Assembly (NCBI RefSeq): GCF_004297125.1
Contig: NZ_SCVD01000001.1
Location: 1-64,000 of the forward strand
Length of the DNA stretch: 64,000 bases
Origin: Phenylobacterium sp.
GTDB taxonomy: Bacteria > Pseudomonadota > Alphaproteobacteria > Caulobacterales > Caulobacteraceae
Direction of reading: 5' to 3'
Below the pieces are notes generated by a model, which searched no databases, was not told where the DNA came from, and worked only from the letters and a program-made list of their open reading frames with translations. Below, in pieces: positions 54,144-62,889 of this stretch. The position numbers and the translations under genes are program-made. How positions within the stretch are numbered: position 1 is the first letter of the stretch; each line of letters starts with the position of its first letter.

Positions 54144-54201
54144 TCGTCCCTCCCAAGAATTGGACCGGCACCTAAGCGCGGAAGGGCCGTCTGTGCAAGA
54201 G

Positions 54202-54215
54202 TGACGCAGGCGTCA
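54202..54215. promoter_or_regulatory. TGACGC-N2-GCGTCA dyad before the small beta-rich gene
   Basis: A perfect dyad with the same 6-bp arms as the site at 34735 (before CYP153), 59 bases upstream of the gene starting at 54143 and just after the ispG stop. Read from the gene's side, both sites continue with GCGTCAC and a short T/C-rich stretch. Two such sites in 64 kb suggest a shared regulator. Confidence 0.5.
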
Positions 54216-54228
54216 TCTTTGTAACAAA

Positions 54229-55371
54229 CTATTCCGCAGCTTCGAAGGCGGCGGTTGTCGCAGCCTGGATCTCGGCGGCGCGGGCTTCGACGAGGGCGAC
54301 GATGTGGTCGACCATACCGTCGTTGTCCTGCTTGTGGTCCGGCTTGCCGGCGACATAGACCATGCCCGCGCCCTTGCCGCCGCCGGTGAAGCCGAGGTCG
54401 GTCATCAGCGCCTCGCCCGGGCCGTTCACGACGCAGCCGATGATCGACAGGCTCATCGGCTGGGAGATGTGGGCGAGCCGCGCCTCGAGCGCCTCGACGG
54501 TCTTGATCACGTTGAAGCCCTGACGGGCGCAGGACGGGCAGGCGATGATGTTCACGCCGCGGTGACGCAGGCCCAGCGACTTCAGGATGTCGAAGCCGAC
54601 CTTGATCTCCTCCACCGGATCGGCCGCCAGGCTGACGCGGATGGTGTCGCCGATCCCGGCCCACAGCATCGAACCGATGCCGATCGACGACTTCACCGTC
54701 CCGGTGCGCAGCGCCCCCGCCTCCGTGACCCCGAGGTGCAGCGGGCAGTCGATGGCCTCGGCGAGCTGCTGGTAGGCGGCCACGGTCATGAAGGGGTCGG
54801 ACGCCTTCACGCTGATCTTGAACTCATGGAAGTCGTGGTCCTGCAGGATCGCGGCGTGGCGCAGCGCGCTCTCGACCATCGCGTCGGGGCAGGGCTCGCC
54901 ATACTTCTCCAGCAGGTCGCGCTCCAGCGAGCCGGCGTTGACGCCGATGCGCATGGAGCAGCCGTGGTCGCGGGCGGCCTGGATGACGTCGCGCACCCGC
55001 TGCGCGTTGCCGATGTTGCCGGGATTGATCCGCAGGCAGGCCGCGCCGGCCTCGGCCGCCTCGATGCCGCGCTTGTAGTGGAAGTGGATGTCGGCCACGA
55101 GCGGGACCTTGGCCGCCCGGGCGATCTCACGGAACGCCGCGGTGGACTCCTCGTCGGGGCAGGAGACGCGGACGATGTCGGCGCCAGCCTCCTCCAGCTG
55201 GCGGATCTGCGCGATGGTCGCGTTCGCGTCGGCCGTCAGCGTGTTGGTCATCGACTGGACGGTGATCGGCGCGTCGCCGCCCACCTCGACGTTCCCGACG
55301 CGGATCTTGCGGCTCTTGCGGCGGTCGATGGCGCGCCAGGGGCGGACGCTGGTGTGGGCTTCGGCGGTCAT
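54229..55371 (-). CDS. ispG: 4-hydroxy-3-methylbut-2-enyl diphosphate synthase
   Basis: An iron-sulfur enzyme of 380 residues that converts MEcPP to HMBPP in the MEP isoprenoid pathway. [19 protein letters not shown] is the N-terminal barrel; [16 protein letters not shown] follows. The [4Fe-4S] cluster ligands are Cys278 and Cys281 ([11 protein letters not shown]), Cys313 and Glu320 ([11 protein letters not shown]). Full length. It lies 45 bases after the RodZ-like gene, probably one operon. Shows that this organism makes isoprenoids by the MEP route. Confidence 0.96.
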   Translation of the reverse strand: MTAEAHTSVRPWRAIDRRKSRKIRVGNVEVGGDAPITVQSMTNTLTADANATIAQIRQLEEAGADIVRVSCPDEESTAAFREIARAAKVPLVADIHFHYKRGIEAAEAGAACLRINPGNIGNAQRVRDVIQAARDHGCSMRIGVNAGSLERDLLEKYGEPCPDAMVESALRHAAILQDHDFHEFKISVKASDPFMTVAAYQQLAEAIDCPLHLGVTEAGALRTGTVKSSIGIGSMLWAGIGDTIRVSLAADPVEEIKVGFDILKSLGLRHRGVNIIACPSCARQGFNVIKTVEALEARLAHISQPMSLSIIGCVVNGPGEALMTDLGFTGGGKGAGMVYVAGKPDHKQDNDGMVDHIVALVEARAAEIQAATTAAFEAAE

Positions 55372-55416
55372 GGCGTGGGGAAAATAGTCCGTCTGTAGGG
55401 GAAACCCAACTGCGGC

Positions 55417-56583
55417 CTACGGCGCGGGCGGACGCGACGCCGGCGGCGGGCGGATGATGGTCGGGGCGGCTGGCGGCGCGGCCGGCGCTGCGGTGGCCGG
55501 GCGAGGCGCGGGGGGCGGCCCCGCCGAGGCGGCGCCGAGCTTGGAGGCCAGCACCTGCTGGGCGGGCAGCACGCCCTTGGACTGGCCGGCGACGAACACC
55601 TGGAAATCGTGCGGGGCCGAGACGTCGAGGGTCAGGCCGGCGAGCTGGGGCACGCGATAGGCCTCGCCCTTGGCCAGCTGCCGGGCGAAGTAGACCGAGC
55701 CGTCGGGGCCGCGGACGATCAGGGCGCCCGCCTTGATCGCCTGGACGGTGACCACCGAGACCTGCCGAGGATTGCCGGAGTCGTAGACCCGGCCCTTGGG
55801 CGTGAACGTCGCCGGCAGCGAGGCCAGGTCGACCGGCGGCGGCTCGCCAACCCGGGTGGGCGGCGCGGCGACCGCGGGCGGGGCGTTGGGATCGGCCTTC
55901 AGCCCGGTGGCCGCGGCCAGGCCGGGCGTCTCGTAGGGCGGTGGCGTGGTGGATTCCACCGGGGCGGGCAGAGGATAGCCCAGCTCCATTGTCCCTCCCT
56001 TGAGCTGGGCGAGGGCCTTGGCCGTCTGGGCGGCGGGTGCGAGGGGCGGCGGCGGCGCGGCGGCCATCATGGCCCGCTGGGCCACGTTCCACAGCACGAT
56101 GGCGGCGATGATCACCAGGGCGCCGATCAGGAAGGCCGCCACGCGCGGGTCTTTTTCCTCGATCATGCCCACCGGGGCGCGCAGGGCTTCCTCCAGCACC
56201 GGCTCGTCGGACTTGAACCGTTCGATGGCCAGATCCGGGTCGAGGCCCAGCGCGGTGGCGTAGGCGCGGATATAGCCGATGGTGAAGGGCCGCGACGGCA
56301 GGGCGTCCAGCCGCATCTCCTCGATGGCTTCGAGGTAGGCGCGCCGCACGCGCGTCCGCTCGGCCACATCGATCAGCGTCAGGCCCCGGTCGTGGCGCAC
56401 GGCCTTTAGCGCCTCGCCCAGGGTCTCGTACGCCATGAGCGGATCCACGGGCGGCGGCGGGTCTTCGGGCTCCGCGGCGGCCGCCTCGGGGGCGGCGCCC
56501 GGCTGAGCGCGCAGGTTCAGCATCGCCCGCATGCGGTCGCGGCCGCTCAGTTCGCCCTTCTTGGATGTGCGTTTGCGTAACAC
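55417..56583 (-). CDS. RodZ-like helix-turn-helix membrane protein
   Basis: A protein of 388 residues. A cytoplasmic HTH_25 domain (about 55-120: LGEALKAVRHDRGLTLIDVAERTRVRRAYLEAIE-type sequence) is followed by one transmembrane helix (VAAFLIGALVIIAAIVLW, 148-165), a Pro-rich linker, a DUF4115-like C-terminal domain (about 270-350: VTVQAIKAGALIVRGPDGS, FARQLAKGEAYRVP) and a Pro/Ala tail. This is the architecture of RodZ, which links MreB to the cell wall. Located between ptsP and ispG, the position seen in many alphaproteobacteria. Role in cell shape is inferred from the family. Confidence 0.88.
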   Translation of the reverse strand: MLRKRTSKKGELSGRDRMRAMLNLRAQPGAAPEAAAAEPEDPPPPVDPLMAYETLGEALKAVRHDRGLTLIDVAERTRVRRAYLEAIEEMRLDALPSRPFTIGYIRAYATALGLDPDLAIERFKSDEPVLEEALRAPVGMIEEKDPRVAAFLIGALVIIAAIVLWNVAQRAMMAAAPPPPLAPAAQTAKALAQLKGGTMELGYPLPAPVESTTPPPYETPGLAAATGLKADPNAPPAVAAPPTRVGEPPPVDLASLPATFTPKGRVYDSGNPRQVSVVTVQAIKAGALIVRGPDGSVYFARQLAKGEAYRVPQLAGLTLDVSAPHDFQVFVAGQSKGVLPAQQVLASKLGAASAGPPPAPRPATAAPAAPPAAPTIIRPPPASRPPAP

Positions 56584-56641
56584 GCGGGTCTTGGGCGCTC
56601 CTGCCGTCGCCGCATACAGTGTCTAGGGATTCGGGCGAGGA

Positions 56642-58903
56642 TCAGACGGCGAGGTAGAGTTTGCGCGCCAGGGTTTCAATCTCGTTCCGCACGGAGCCGG
56701 CCGAGGACTTCAGCAGGGCCGAGACCCCGCGCCGCGCCGCCTCCCGGTCGCACGACAGCACCATCTGCTTTACCGGCCCGATCCCGGCCGGCGGCATTGA
56801 CAGCCGTTCGAAGCCCAGGGCCGTCAGGGTGAAGGCTTCCAGCGGCCGCCCGGCCATCTCGCCGCACACGCTGACCGGCGTGCCGGTCTCGGCGCAGGCG
56901 CGCTGGATCGCCTCCAGGGCCCGCAGCGCTGGCGGGGACAGCGAGTCGTAGCGGTCGGCCACGCGCGGGTTCCCCCGGTCGGCAGCGAACAGGTACTGCA
57001 TCAGGTCGTTGGTGCCGACGCTGACGAAGTCCGTCATCGGCAGCAGGGCGTCCAGGTGCCAGATCAGCGACGGCGCTTCGATCATCGCGCCGACGTCCAG
57101 GCGCGAGGGCGCCGGGCGGCCGCGCCGCTGGGCCCACGCCACCTCGGTCTCCACCAGGGCGCGGCCGGCGCGGAACTCGTCCACATTGGCCACCAGCGGG
57201 AACATGATCCGGAGCGGCCGGCCGCGGGCCGCGGCGATCAGGGCGCGCAGTTGCAGGCGCAGCAGGGCCGGGCGGTCCAGGCCCATGCGGATCGCCCGCC
57301 AGCCCAGGGCGGGGTTCTCCTCGCGCTCGGCCTCCATGTAGGGCAGCACCTTGTCGCCGCCGAGGTCCAAGGTCCGGAACGTCACCGGCAGGTCGCCCGC
57401 GGCGTCCATCACCCGGGAATACAGCGCGGTCTGGGCGTTGAACCGCGGCATCTCCTCCGAGACCATGAACTGGAACTCGGTGCGGAACAGGCCGATGCCC
57501 TCGGCGCCGGTGTCGGCCAGGCTCTCCAGGTCGACGTCCAGGCCCGCGTTCATCAGGAGCGTGATCTTCACCCCGTCGCGGGTGAACGCGGGTGTGTCCT
57601 TCAGCTTGGCGAACTCGGCCTGCCGCTGCCGGCGCACGTCCATACGCGCCTTGATCGCCGTGGCCACGTCGGGGCGGGGACGCAGATAGGCCTCGCCCGT
57701 CTCGGCGTCGACGATGACCGGGTCGCCCTCCGAGACCTTGTCGCGCAAGCCCTGCAGACGGCCGACGCAGGGAATGTCCAGGGCGCGCGCGACGATGGCG
57801 GCGTGAGACGCCGAAGAGCCTTCCTCCAGCAGCAGACCGCGCAGCTTGGTGCGGTCGTATTCCAGCAGGTCGGCGGGACCCAGGTTCCGGGCGATCAAGA
57901 TGGCGTTGTCCGGCAGGTCGCGCGCCACGCTGCCGGCGCCGGAGAGGTGTCGCAGCAGCCGGTCGTTGAGGTCTTCCAGGTCGTGCAGCCGCTCGCGCAG
58001 ATAGGGGTCGCGGGCCTGGCCCAGCCGGGCGCGGTGCTCGGAGCGCACGCGCTCGACCGCGGCCTCGGCGGTCAGGCCGTTCTTCACCGCGTCCTCTAGG
58101 CTGCGGTTCCAGCCCCGGTCGTGGGCGAACATCCGGTAGGTGTCGAGGACGTCGTAGGACGCATCGACCAGGCCGTGCTGGCCCTCCAGCATCTTGTCGA
58201 TCTGGGCTTTCAGGCCGTCCAGCGCCGCGGCCAGCCGCGCCTCCTCGGCCACCACGTCGTCCGAGAGGAGTTGGGAGGAGGCGACCGGCGGCTCGTGCAG
58301 CACGGCCACGCCATAGGCCAGGCCGTCCGCGAACTTCGAGCCCTTCACCCACTCCGGCCGCCGCGGCGCCAGCTCGACGCCTTCCAGTTCGCCGACGCTG
58401 ATCAGCTCGCCGGAGGCCACCATCTCGGCCAGGACCATGGCGACGATCTGGATGTCCTCGACCTCGTCCTCGGAATAGACCCGCTCGGTGCGGTTCTGGA
58501 CCACCAGCACCCCGATCACGCGGCCGCCGCGCAGCAGCGGCACGCCGAGGAACGCGTGGTAGGGGTCTTCGCGGGTTTCCGGCCGGTAGGAGAACGCCGG
58601 ATGCTCGGGCGCGTCGGCCAGGTTCAGCGGCCGGCCCAGGCGGATGATCTCGCCCACCAGGCCTTCGCCCGGCTTCATGCGGGTCACGTGGACGGCGCTG
58701 ACGTCGAGGCCCTCGGTGGCGAACAGCTCCATCTCGCCGCTGGCGCGCCGCAGATAGATCGAGCACACCTCGGCCACCATGGAGAGCGCGATGATGCGCA
58801 CCACCATGTCGAGACGCTGCTGCGCGGGGCCTCCCCCGGCGAGCGCTTCGCGGATCTGCCGAAGCAGGCTCCGCTGTCCGCGTATGGCGACAGGCGCGGC
58901 CAT
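56642..58903 (-). CDS. ptsP: PtsP, EI-Ntr of the nitrogen phosphotransferase system
   Basis: A protein of 753 residues. The N-terminal GAF domain (about 20-165) includes LFATEGLDVSAVHVTRMKPGEGLVGEI and LGVPLLRGGRVIGVLVVQ. It is followed by the PEP-utilising enzyme I: the phosphorylated His367 in LEEGSSASHAAIVARAL, the IGLFRTEFQFM strand, and FVSVGTNDLMQYLFAADRGN with VSVCGEMAGRP at the C-terminus. It starts the PTS-Ntr phosphorelay to NPr and EIIA-Ntr, a nitrogen-sensing and stress pathway. Starts 39 bases after a GGAGG-poor leader; the ATG at 58903 fits the family length. Confidence 0.95.
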   Translation of the reverse strand: MAAPVAIRGQRSLLRQIREALAGGGPAQQRLDMVVRIIALSMVAEVCSIYLRRASGEMELFATEGLDVSAVHVTRMKPGEGLVGEIIRLGRPLNLADAPEHPAFSYRPETREDPYHAFLGVPLLRGGRVIGVLVVQNRTERVYSEDEVEDIQIVAMVLAEMVASGELISVGELEGVELAPRRPEWVKGSKFADGLAYGVAVLHEPPVASSQLLSDDVVAEEARLAAALDGLKAQIDKMLEGQHGLVDASYDVLDTYRMFAHDRGWNRSLEDAVKNGLTAEAAVERVRSEHRARLGQARDPYLRERLHDLEDLNDRLLRHLSGAGSVARDLPDNAILIARNLGPADLLEYDRTKLRGLLLEEGSSASHAAIVARALDIPCVGRLQGLRDKVSEGDPVIVDAETGEAYLRPRPDVATAIKARMDVRRQRQAEFAKLKDTPAFTRDGVKITLLMNAGLDVDLESLADTGAEGIGLFRTEFQFMVSEEMPRFNAQTALYSRVMDAAGDLPVTFRTLDLGGDKVLPYMEAEREENPALGWRAIRMGLDRPALLRLQLRALIAAARGRPLRIMFPLVANVDEFRAGRALVETEVAWAQRRGRPAPSRLDVGAMIEAPSLIWHLDALLPMTDFVSVGTNDLMQYLFAADRGNPRVADRYDSLSPPALRALEAIQRACAETGTPVSVCGEMAGRPLEAFTLTALGFERLSMPPAGIGPVKQMVLSCDREAARRGVSALLKSSAGSVRNEIETLARKLYLAV

Positions 58904-59054
58904 CCTTGGGTGAATTTCCTCCCTTACCCTTTGCCGAGTCCCTAACAGTTTTATCTTTCAGAACCGAGACCTAAAGGCCGGTTTTGCCCCTCCGGATGCA
59001 ACTGCACAGCCTGCAGGCATGGCGATGGCCGCCGCGGCGGACTAGCTTAGATAG

Positions 59055-60431
59055 GTGCCCCTCGACGATCTTCCCAGGACCCTGCTGATCCCGCCGGCCG
59101 TCGAGCCGCCGGAGGCGCCGCTGCCCTATTTCCACGCCTTGTGGAAACTGCTCGACAACCCCATCGAGGCCTGGCCCAGGGCGGTCTACGAAGAGCCGTT
59201 CTACCAGCGGGGCGACGAGCGGCAGACGTTCCTCTACGCGGCCGACCCGGCCATGCTGAAGGACATCCTGCTCGACAAGGTCGAGGCCTTTCCCAAGGAC
59301 TGGATGTTCGACCGGGTGACCAAGCCGGCGCTGGGCGAGGGCCTGCTGACCGCACAGGGCGAACACTGGCGCTGGCAGCGCCGCGCGGCGGCTCCGGGCT
59401 TCCGGCCCGACAACGTGGCGGCCATGACATCGGCCATGGTCCAGGCCGCCGAGGCGGCCCTGGCCCGCTGGCGCGACCGGGGCGAGGGCGCCCGGCTGGA
59501 CATCGCCACCGAGATGACGGGCATCACCTTCCAGGTGATCCTCGACACCATGCTGTCGGGCGGGGAGGGGATCGACGTACCGGTCGCGGCGCAGAAGATC
59601 ACCGACTACCTGGAGACCCTGGGCAAGATCACTCCCGCCGACCTGCTGCAGTGGCCCACCTGGACGCGGGTGGCCCTGGCCCCGCGTGGGCACCGGGCCA
59701 TGGTCTACCTCAAGGCCATGGTCGACCGCATGGTCGCGCGCCGTCGGGTCGAAGCCCAGCGCGACGACCTCGTGGACCTGCTGATGCGGGCCCAGGATCC
59801 GGAGACCGGCCGGCGGATGAACGACGTCCTGCTGCGCGACAACCTCCTGACCTTCATCGGCGCCGGTCACGAGACCACGGCGCTCGCGCTCACCTGGTCG
59901 CTCTACCTGCTGGGCCGCGATCCGGGCACGGCGGCGCGGGTCCGGGCGGAGATCGCTCGCGTGGCCGGCGACGCTAGCCTGACCCACCAGCAGGTGGAGC
60001 AACTCACCTTCACCCGCCAGGTGATCCAGGAGGCCATGCGCCTCTACCCGTCCCTGCCGCTGATGAGCCGAATGTGCGCGGAGGACACCGAGGCGGGTGG
60101 CCATCCGGTCAGGAAGGGGACGTTCGTCTTCATCCCGATCTACGCCCTCCACCGCCACCGGCGCCTATGGCGAGACCCGGACGCCTTCGACCCCGACCGG
60201 TTCGCGCCCGACGAGAGCGCGGGGCGCCACCGCTTCGCCTACCTGCCGTTCGGCGGGGGCCCCCGGGTCTGCATCGGCCAGACCTTCGCCCTGATCGAGG
60301 CGGTGGCGATCCTGGCGACCCTGGTGCGCGGCGCGACCCTGGAGCCCGATCCGGGCCACCGCATCCGTCCCGTCATGCGGGTCTCGATGCGGCCCCAGGG
60401 CGGGATGCCGATGACCTTGCGGCTGCGTTAG
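59055..60431 (+). CDS. Cytochrome P450
   Basis: A P450 of 458 residues from GTG 59055. I-helix AGHETT (270-275), ExxR as EAMR (326-329), and haem Cys406 in [17 protein letters not shown]. The N-terminal part lacks a membrane anchor. Sequence pattern (PFGGGPRx[21 protein letters not shown]) is closer to the CYP4/CYP102-like bacterial branch than to CYP153. Substrate unknown; no ferredoxin or reductase is adjacent. Its stop overlaps the stop of the sugar dehydrogenase gene by 4 bases. Confidence 0.9.
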   Translation: MPLDDLPRTLLIPPAVEPPEAPLPYFHALWKLLDNPIEAWPRAVYEEPFYQRGDERQTFLYAADPAMLKDILLDKVEAFPKDWMFDRVTKPALGEGLLTAQGEHWRWQRRAAAPGFRPDNVAAMTSAMVQAAEAALARWRDRGEGARLDIATEMTGITFQVILDTMLSGGEGIDVPVAAQKITDYLETLGKITPADLLQWPTWTRVALAPRGHRAMVYLKAMVDRMVARRRVEAQRDDLVDLLMRAQDPETGRRMNDVLLRDNLLTFIGAGHETTALALTWSLYLLGRDPGTAARVRAEIARVAGDASLTHQQVEQLTFTRQVIQEAMRLYPSLPLMSRMCAEDTEAGGHPVRKGTFVFIPIYALHRHRRLWRDPDAFDPDRFAPDESAGRHRFAYLPFGGGPRVCIGQTFALIEAVAILATLVRGATLEPDPGHRIRPVMRVSMRPQGGMPMTLRLR

Positions 60432-61666
60432 CCCTTCGGCGTCAGCTTGATGATCGCGCCGGCGGGGCCGTCCTTCAGGACGTACACCGCCCCGTCCGGA
60501 CCCTGGCGGATGTCGCGGAGGTTCAGCGGCCCGGGGACCTCCAGCCGCTCTTCGCCCACCACCTTCTCGCCCTTGAGCGTCAGCCGGGTGATGAAACCGC
60601 CCGGCAGGCCCTGAGGCTGCTTGCCCGAGATCAGGATGCTGCCCTTCCACTTCGGGAACAGGTTGCCCGTGTAGAAGATCATGCCGGACGGGGCGATCAC
60701 CGGGTCCCAATAATAGAGCGGCTGCTCCATGCCCGGCCGCTGGGTCTCGCCGCCGGTGATCGGGGTCTTGGCCGGGCCGTAATTCACGCCGTAGCTGATG
60801 GTGGGCCAGCCGTAGTCCCTGCCCTTGCGGATCACGTTGAGCTCGTCGCCGCCCTGCGGCCCGAACTCGACCTCCCAGAGTTCGCCGGTCTGCGGATGCA
60901 GGGCCGCGGCCTGGACGTTGCGGTTGCCGTAGCTCCAGATCACCGGCTGCGCGCCCGCCTTGCCGACGAACGGATTGTCCTTGGGGACGGAACCGTCGGG
61001 ATTGATCCGCACGATCTTGCCCAGGCCGCTGGCCAGGTCCTGCGCCTGCTTCTGGCCGGCGGGGATCGAGCGCTCGCCCTGGGTGACGAACAGCTTCCCG
61101 TCCCGCGCGAACACCAGCCGCGAGCCGAAGTGAAGGGGCGAGGCCAGGGACGGCGTCTGGCGGTAGATTACCGCGAGGCCTTCGATCCTCGGCGTGGGTC
61201 CAGCCACCAGCTTGCCGCGCGCCACGGCGGTGTTGTTGGTCCCGTCGGCCTGCGGCTCGGCGTAGCTCAGGTAGATCAGGCCGTTGGCCTTGAAATTGGG
61301 GTCGAGCGCGACATCCAGCAGGCCCCCCTGGCCGCCGGAGCTCACTGCCGGCACGCCCTCTACCGCGGCCCCAGTCAGCGTCCCGTCCTTGGCCACGACG
61401 CGCAGCTTGCCCGCCCGGCGCTCGGTCACCAGCATCCGGCCGTCGGGAAGGAAGGCCAGGGACCAGGGGTACTGCAGGCCCTGGGTCACGACGCTGGTCT
61501 GGAACGCCACGCCCAGCTTCTGCTCCGGTGCGCGGGTCTGGCCCGCGAAGGCCGGCTTGTAGCTGGTGATCGGCGGCCGGGTCTCGACGCCTGCCGGCTG
61601 CGCGCATGCGCTGGTGGCGAAGGCCGCGACCGCGGCGGTGACGGCCAGCTTCAGGCTCACGGACAT
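60428..61666 (-). CDS. Soluble aldose sugar dehydrogenase-like protein (PQQ-type propeller)
   Basis: A protein of 412 residues with a signal peptide ([16 protein letters not shown]). The six-bladed propeller carries [55 protein letters not shown] and [28 protein letters not shown], and [13 protein letters not shown] with YGWPTISYG. These motifs match the GDH-B/YliI soluble quinoprotein dehydrogenases, which oxidise sugars using PQQ in the periplasm. The ATG at 61666 follows AGGAG with a 6-base gap. The small cytochrome c gene at 61764 is divergent and may accept its electrons. Confidence 0.9.
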   Translation of the reverse strand: MSVSLKLAVTAAVAAFATSACAQPAGVETRPPITSYKPAFAGQTRAPEQKLGVAFQTSVVTQGLQYPWSLAFLPDGRMLVTERRAGKLRVVAKDGTLTGAAVEGVPAVSSGGQGGLLDVALDPNFKANGLIYLSYAEPQADGTNNTAVARGKLVAGPTPRIEGLAVIYRQTPSLASPLHFGSRLVFARDGKLFVTQGERSIPAGQKQAQDLASGLGKIVRINPDGSVPKDNPFVGKAGAQPVIWSYGNRNVQAAALHPQTGELWEVEFGPQGGDELNVIRKGRDYGWPTISYGVNYGPAKTPITGGETQRPGMEQPLYYWDPVIAPSGMIFYTGNLFPKWKGSILISGKQPQGLPGGFITRLTLKGEKVVGEERLEVPGPLNLRDIRQGPDGAVYVLKDGPAGAIIKLTPKG

Positions 61667-61763
61667 CGGCATCTCCTGTTGGCGGCGCACCCCATTGGCG
61701 CCGCCGTCCCGGGCGTTATGTAGACCGTCTGCCTAGTGCCTCATCGGCTGACGGGGAAGAGAG

Positions 61764-62054
61764 ATGCGTTTGAGATCGACCGGCGCCGCGATCGCCGCTC
61801 TCGCCGCCTTGGCCCCGGGCTCGCCCTCCGCGGGTCAGGCCCCGGCCGCCCCGCGCGGCGAGGCGATCTACGTCGAACGCTGCAAGGAGTGCCACGAGTC
61901 CGGCGACGAACGGGCGCCGCAGCGCGCGGCCCTGGCGGCCAAGCCCGCGGCCGAGATCGTCGCGGCGCTCACGACTGGCCCCATGGCTCCGATGGCCGAG
62001 GGCCTGGCTCCGGAGGACAAGCAGGCCGTCGCCGCCTATCTGACGGCCCACTAG
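61764..62054 (+). CDS. Small class I cytochrome c
   Basis: A protein of 96 residues with a signal peptide (residues 1-23) and one haem site, Cys40-K-E-Cys43-His44 (ERCKECHESG), with a likely axial Met in TGPMAPMAEGL, and VAAYLTAH at the end. The sequence resembles the cytochrome domain of quinoprotein dehydrogenases. It is divergent from the sugar dehydrogenase, starting 98 bases away, and could be its electron acceptor. Its stop overlaps the stop of the M24 peptidase gene by 4 bases. Confidence 0.9.
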   Translation: MRLRSTGAAIAALAALAPGSPSAGQAPAAPRGEAIYVERCKECHESGDERAPQRAALAAKPAAEIVAALTTGPMAPMAEGLAPEDKQAVAAYLTAH

Positions 62055-62746
62055 GCGGCGGCCGCCTTCACGTCCGCCGTCCGGATCAGCAGGTCCTCGT
62101 AGAAGGCGCCGATCGGGCGGGTGGGGTGGGCGATCTGGATCTCCAGGATCCACAGGCCGGCGGCAGGCACGCCCTCGAAGTCGCCCAGGGCGCCGGCCTT
62201 GTAGATCGCGTGCGGGAAGTCCGAGACGCGGTGGCCCTTCACGTCCCAGTTCAGGGTCCAGCCCATCGCTTCTGCCCGGCCCTTGGCGAACTTGTAGAGC
62301 GCCTCGCCGGTGACTCCGTCGTCGCGCCACCGGGCCGCGACCTCGTCCCACAGGGTCCGCGCCGCCTGGGCGCAGGCATGCATCTCGGCGTCGTCGCCCA
62401 CCACGAAGGTGTCGCCCGCATCGCCCTCGTGGCCGTCCCAGACCGCCCCCAGGTCGACGTAGAAGATGTCGTCCCGCTGCAGGACATAGTCGGGCTGGAA
62501 GTTGGCGTGGAAGGTCAGGGTCGTGCCGGCGCCGAAGCGGACGACGTTCTTGTGCCAGAGGCGGTCCATGCCCATCGCCTCGAGGACCTCCTGGGCGATC
62601 TCGTTCCCGCGGCCCTCGGAGACGCCCGGCCGGATCTCGGCGGCGATGCGGCGGACGGCTTCGAAGGTCAGGTCGCGGGCCTTGACCATGGCGGGCAGGG
62701 AGAACGTTTCGCCGACGGCTTCGCGGCGCGGGTTGGGGTCGGACAT
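62051..62746 (-). CDS. M24-family metallopeptidase-like protein
   Basis: A protein of 231 residues with the pita-bread fold of aminopeptidase P and methionine aminopeptidase. Metal ligands: Asp in YVDLGAVWDGHEGDAGDTFV (two Asp), His in KGHRVSDFPH, Glu in LWILEIQI, and Glu in FYEDLLI. It lacks the N-terminal domain of prolidases, so it is the short form. The substrate cannot be assigned and some members are not peptidases. Upstream of its start is a strong dyad at 62767. Confidence 0.85.
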   Translation of the reverse strand: MSDPNPRREAVGETFSLPAMVKARDLTFEAVRRIAAEIRPGVSEGRGNEIAQEVLEAMGMDRLWHKNVVRFGAGTTLTFHANFQPDYVLQRDDIFYVDLGAVWDGHEGDAGDTFVVGDDAEMHACAQAARTLWDEVAARWRDDGVTGEALYKFAKGRAEAMGWTLNWDVKGHRVSDFPHAIYKAGALGDFEGVPAAGLWILEIQIAHPTRPIGAFYEDLLIRTADVKAAAA

Positions 62747-62766
62747 CGGAAGCTCAGGTTGAAGAG

Positions 62767-62790
62767 TGATATAAAGATATCCTTATATCA
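62767..62790. promoter_or_regulatory. AT-rich 24-bp dyad between divergent genes
   Basis: TGATATAA (62767-62774) and TTATATCA (62783-62790) are perfect 8-bp inverted arms around AGATATCC, itself nearly palindromic. It lies 20 bases before the M24 gene start and 99 bases before the hydrolase start, in a GC-rich genome, so it is unlikely by chance. The form resembles operators of ArsR-type winged-helix repressors. The regulator is not in the window. Confidence 0.6.
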
Positions 62791-62889
62791 TATTCGAGTA
62801 GCGCGCCAGGGGCGCAGGGCGCGGCCCGCTTGAGCTTTCGGCAGCCGCAGCCCATCGTCGCAACCAACGACAAGGGACGGGGAGTCGAG

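Noticed and set aside
54304..55398. Open frame on the plus strand opposite ispG
   Set aside because: The translation is biased (Gly, Asp, Val, Arg), and ispG on the other strand has all its iron-sulfur ligands.
57056..58099. Open frame on the plus strand opposite ptsP
   Set aside because: No recognisable fold and no ribosome site; ptsP is intact on the other strand.
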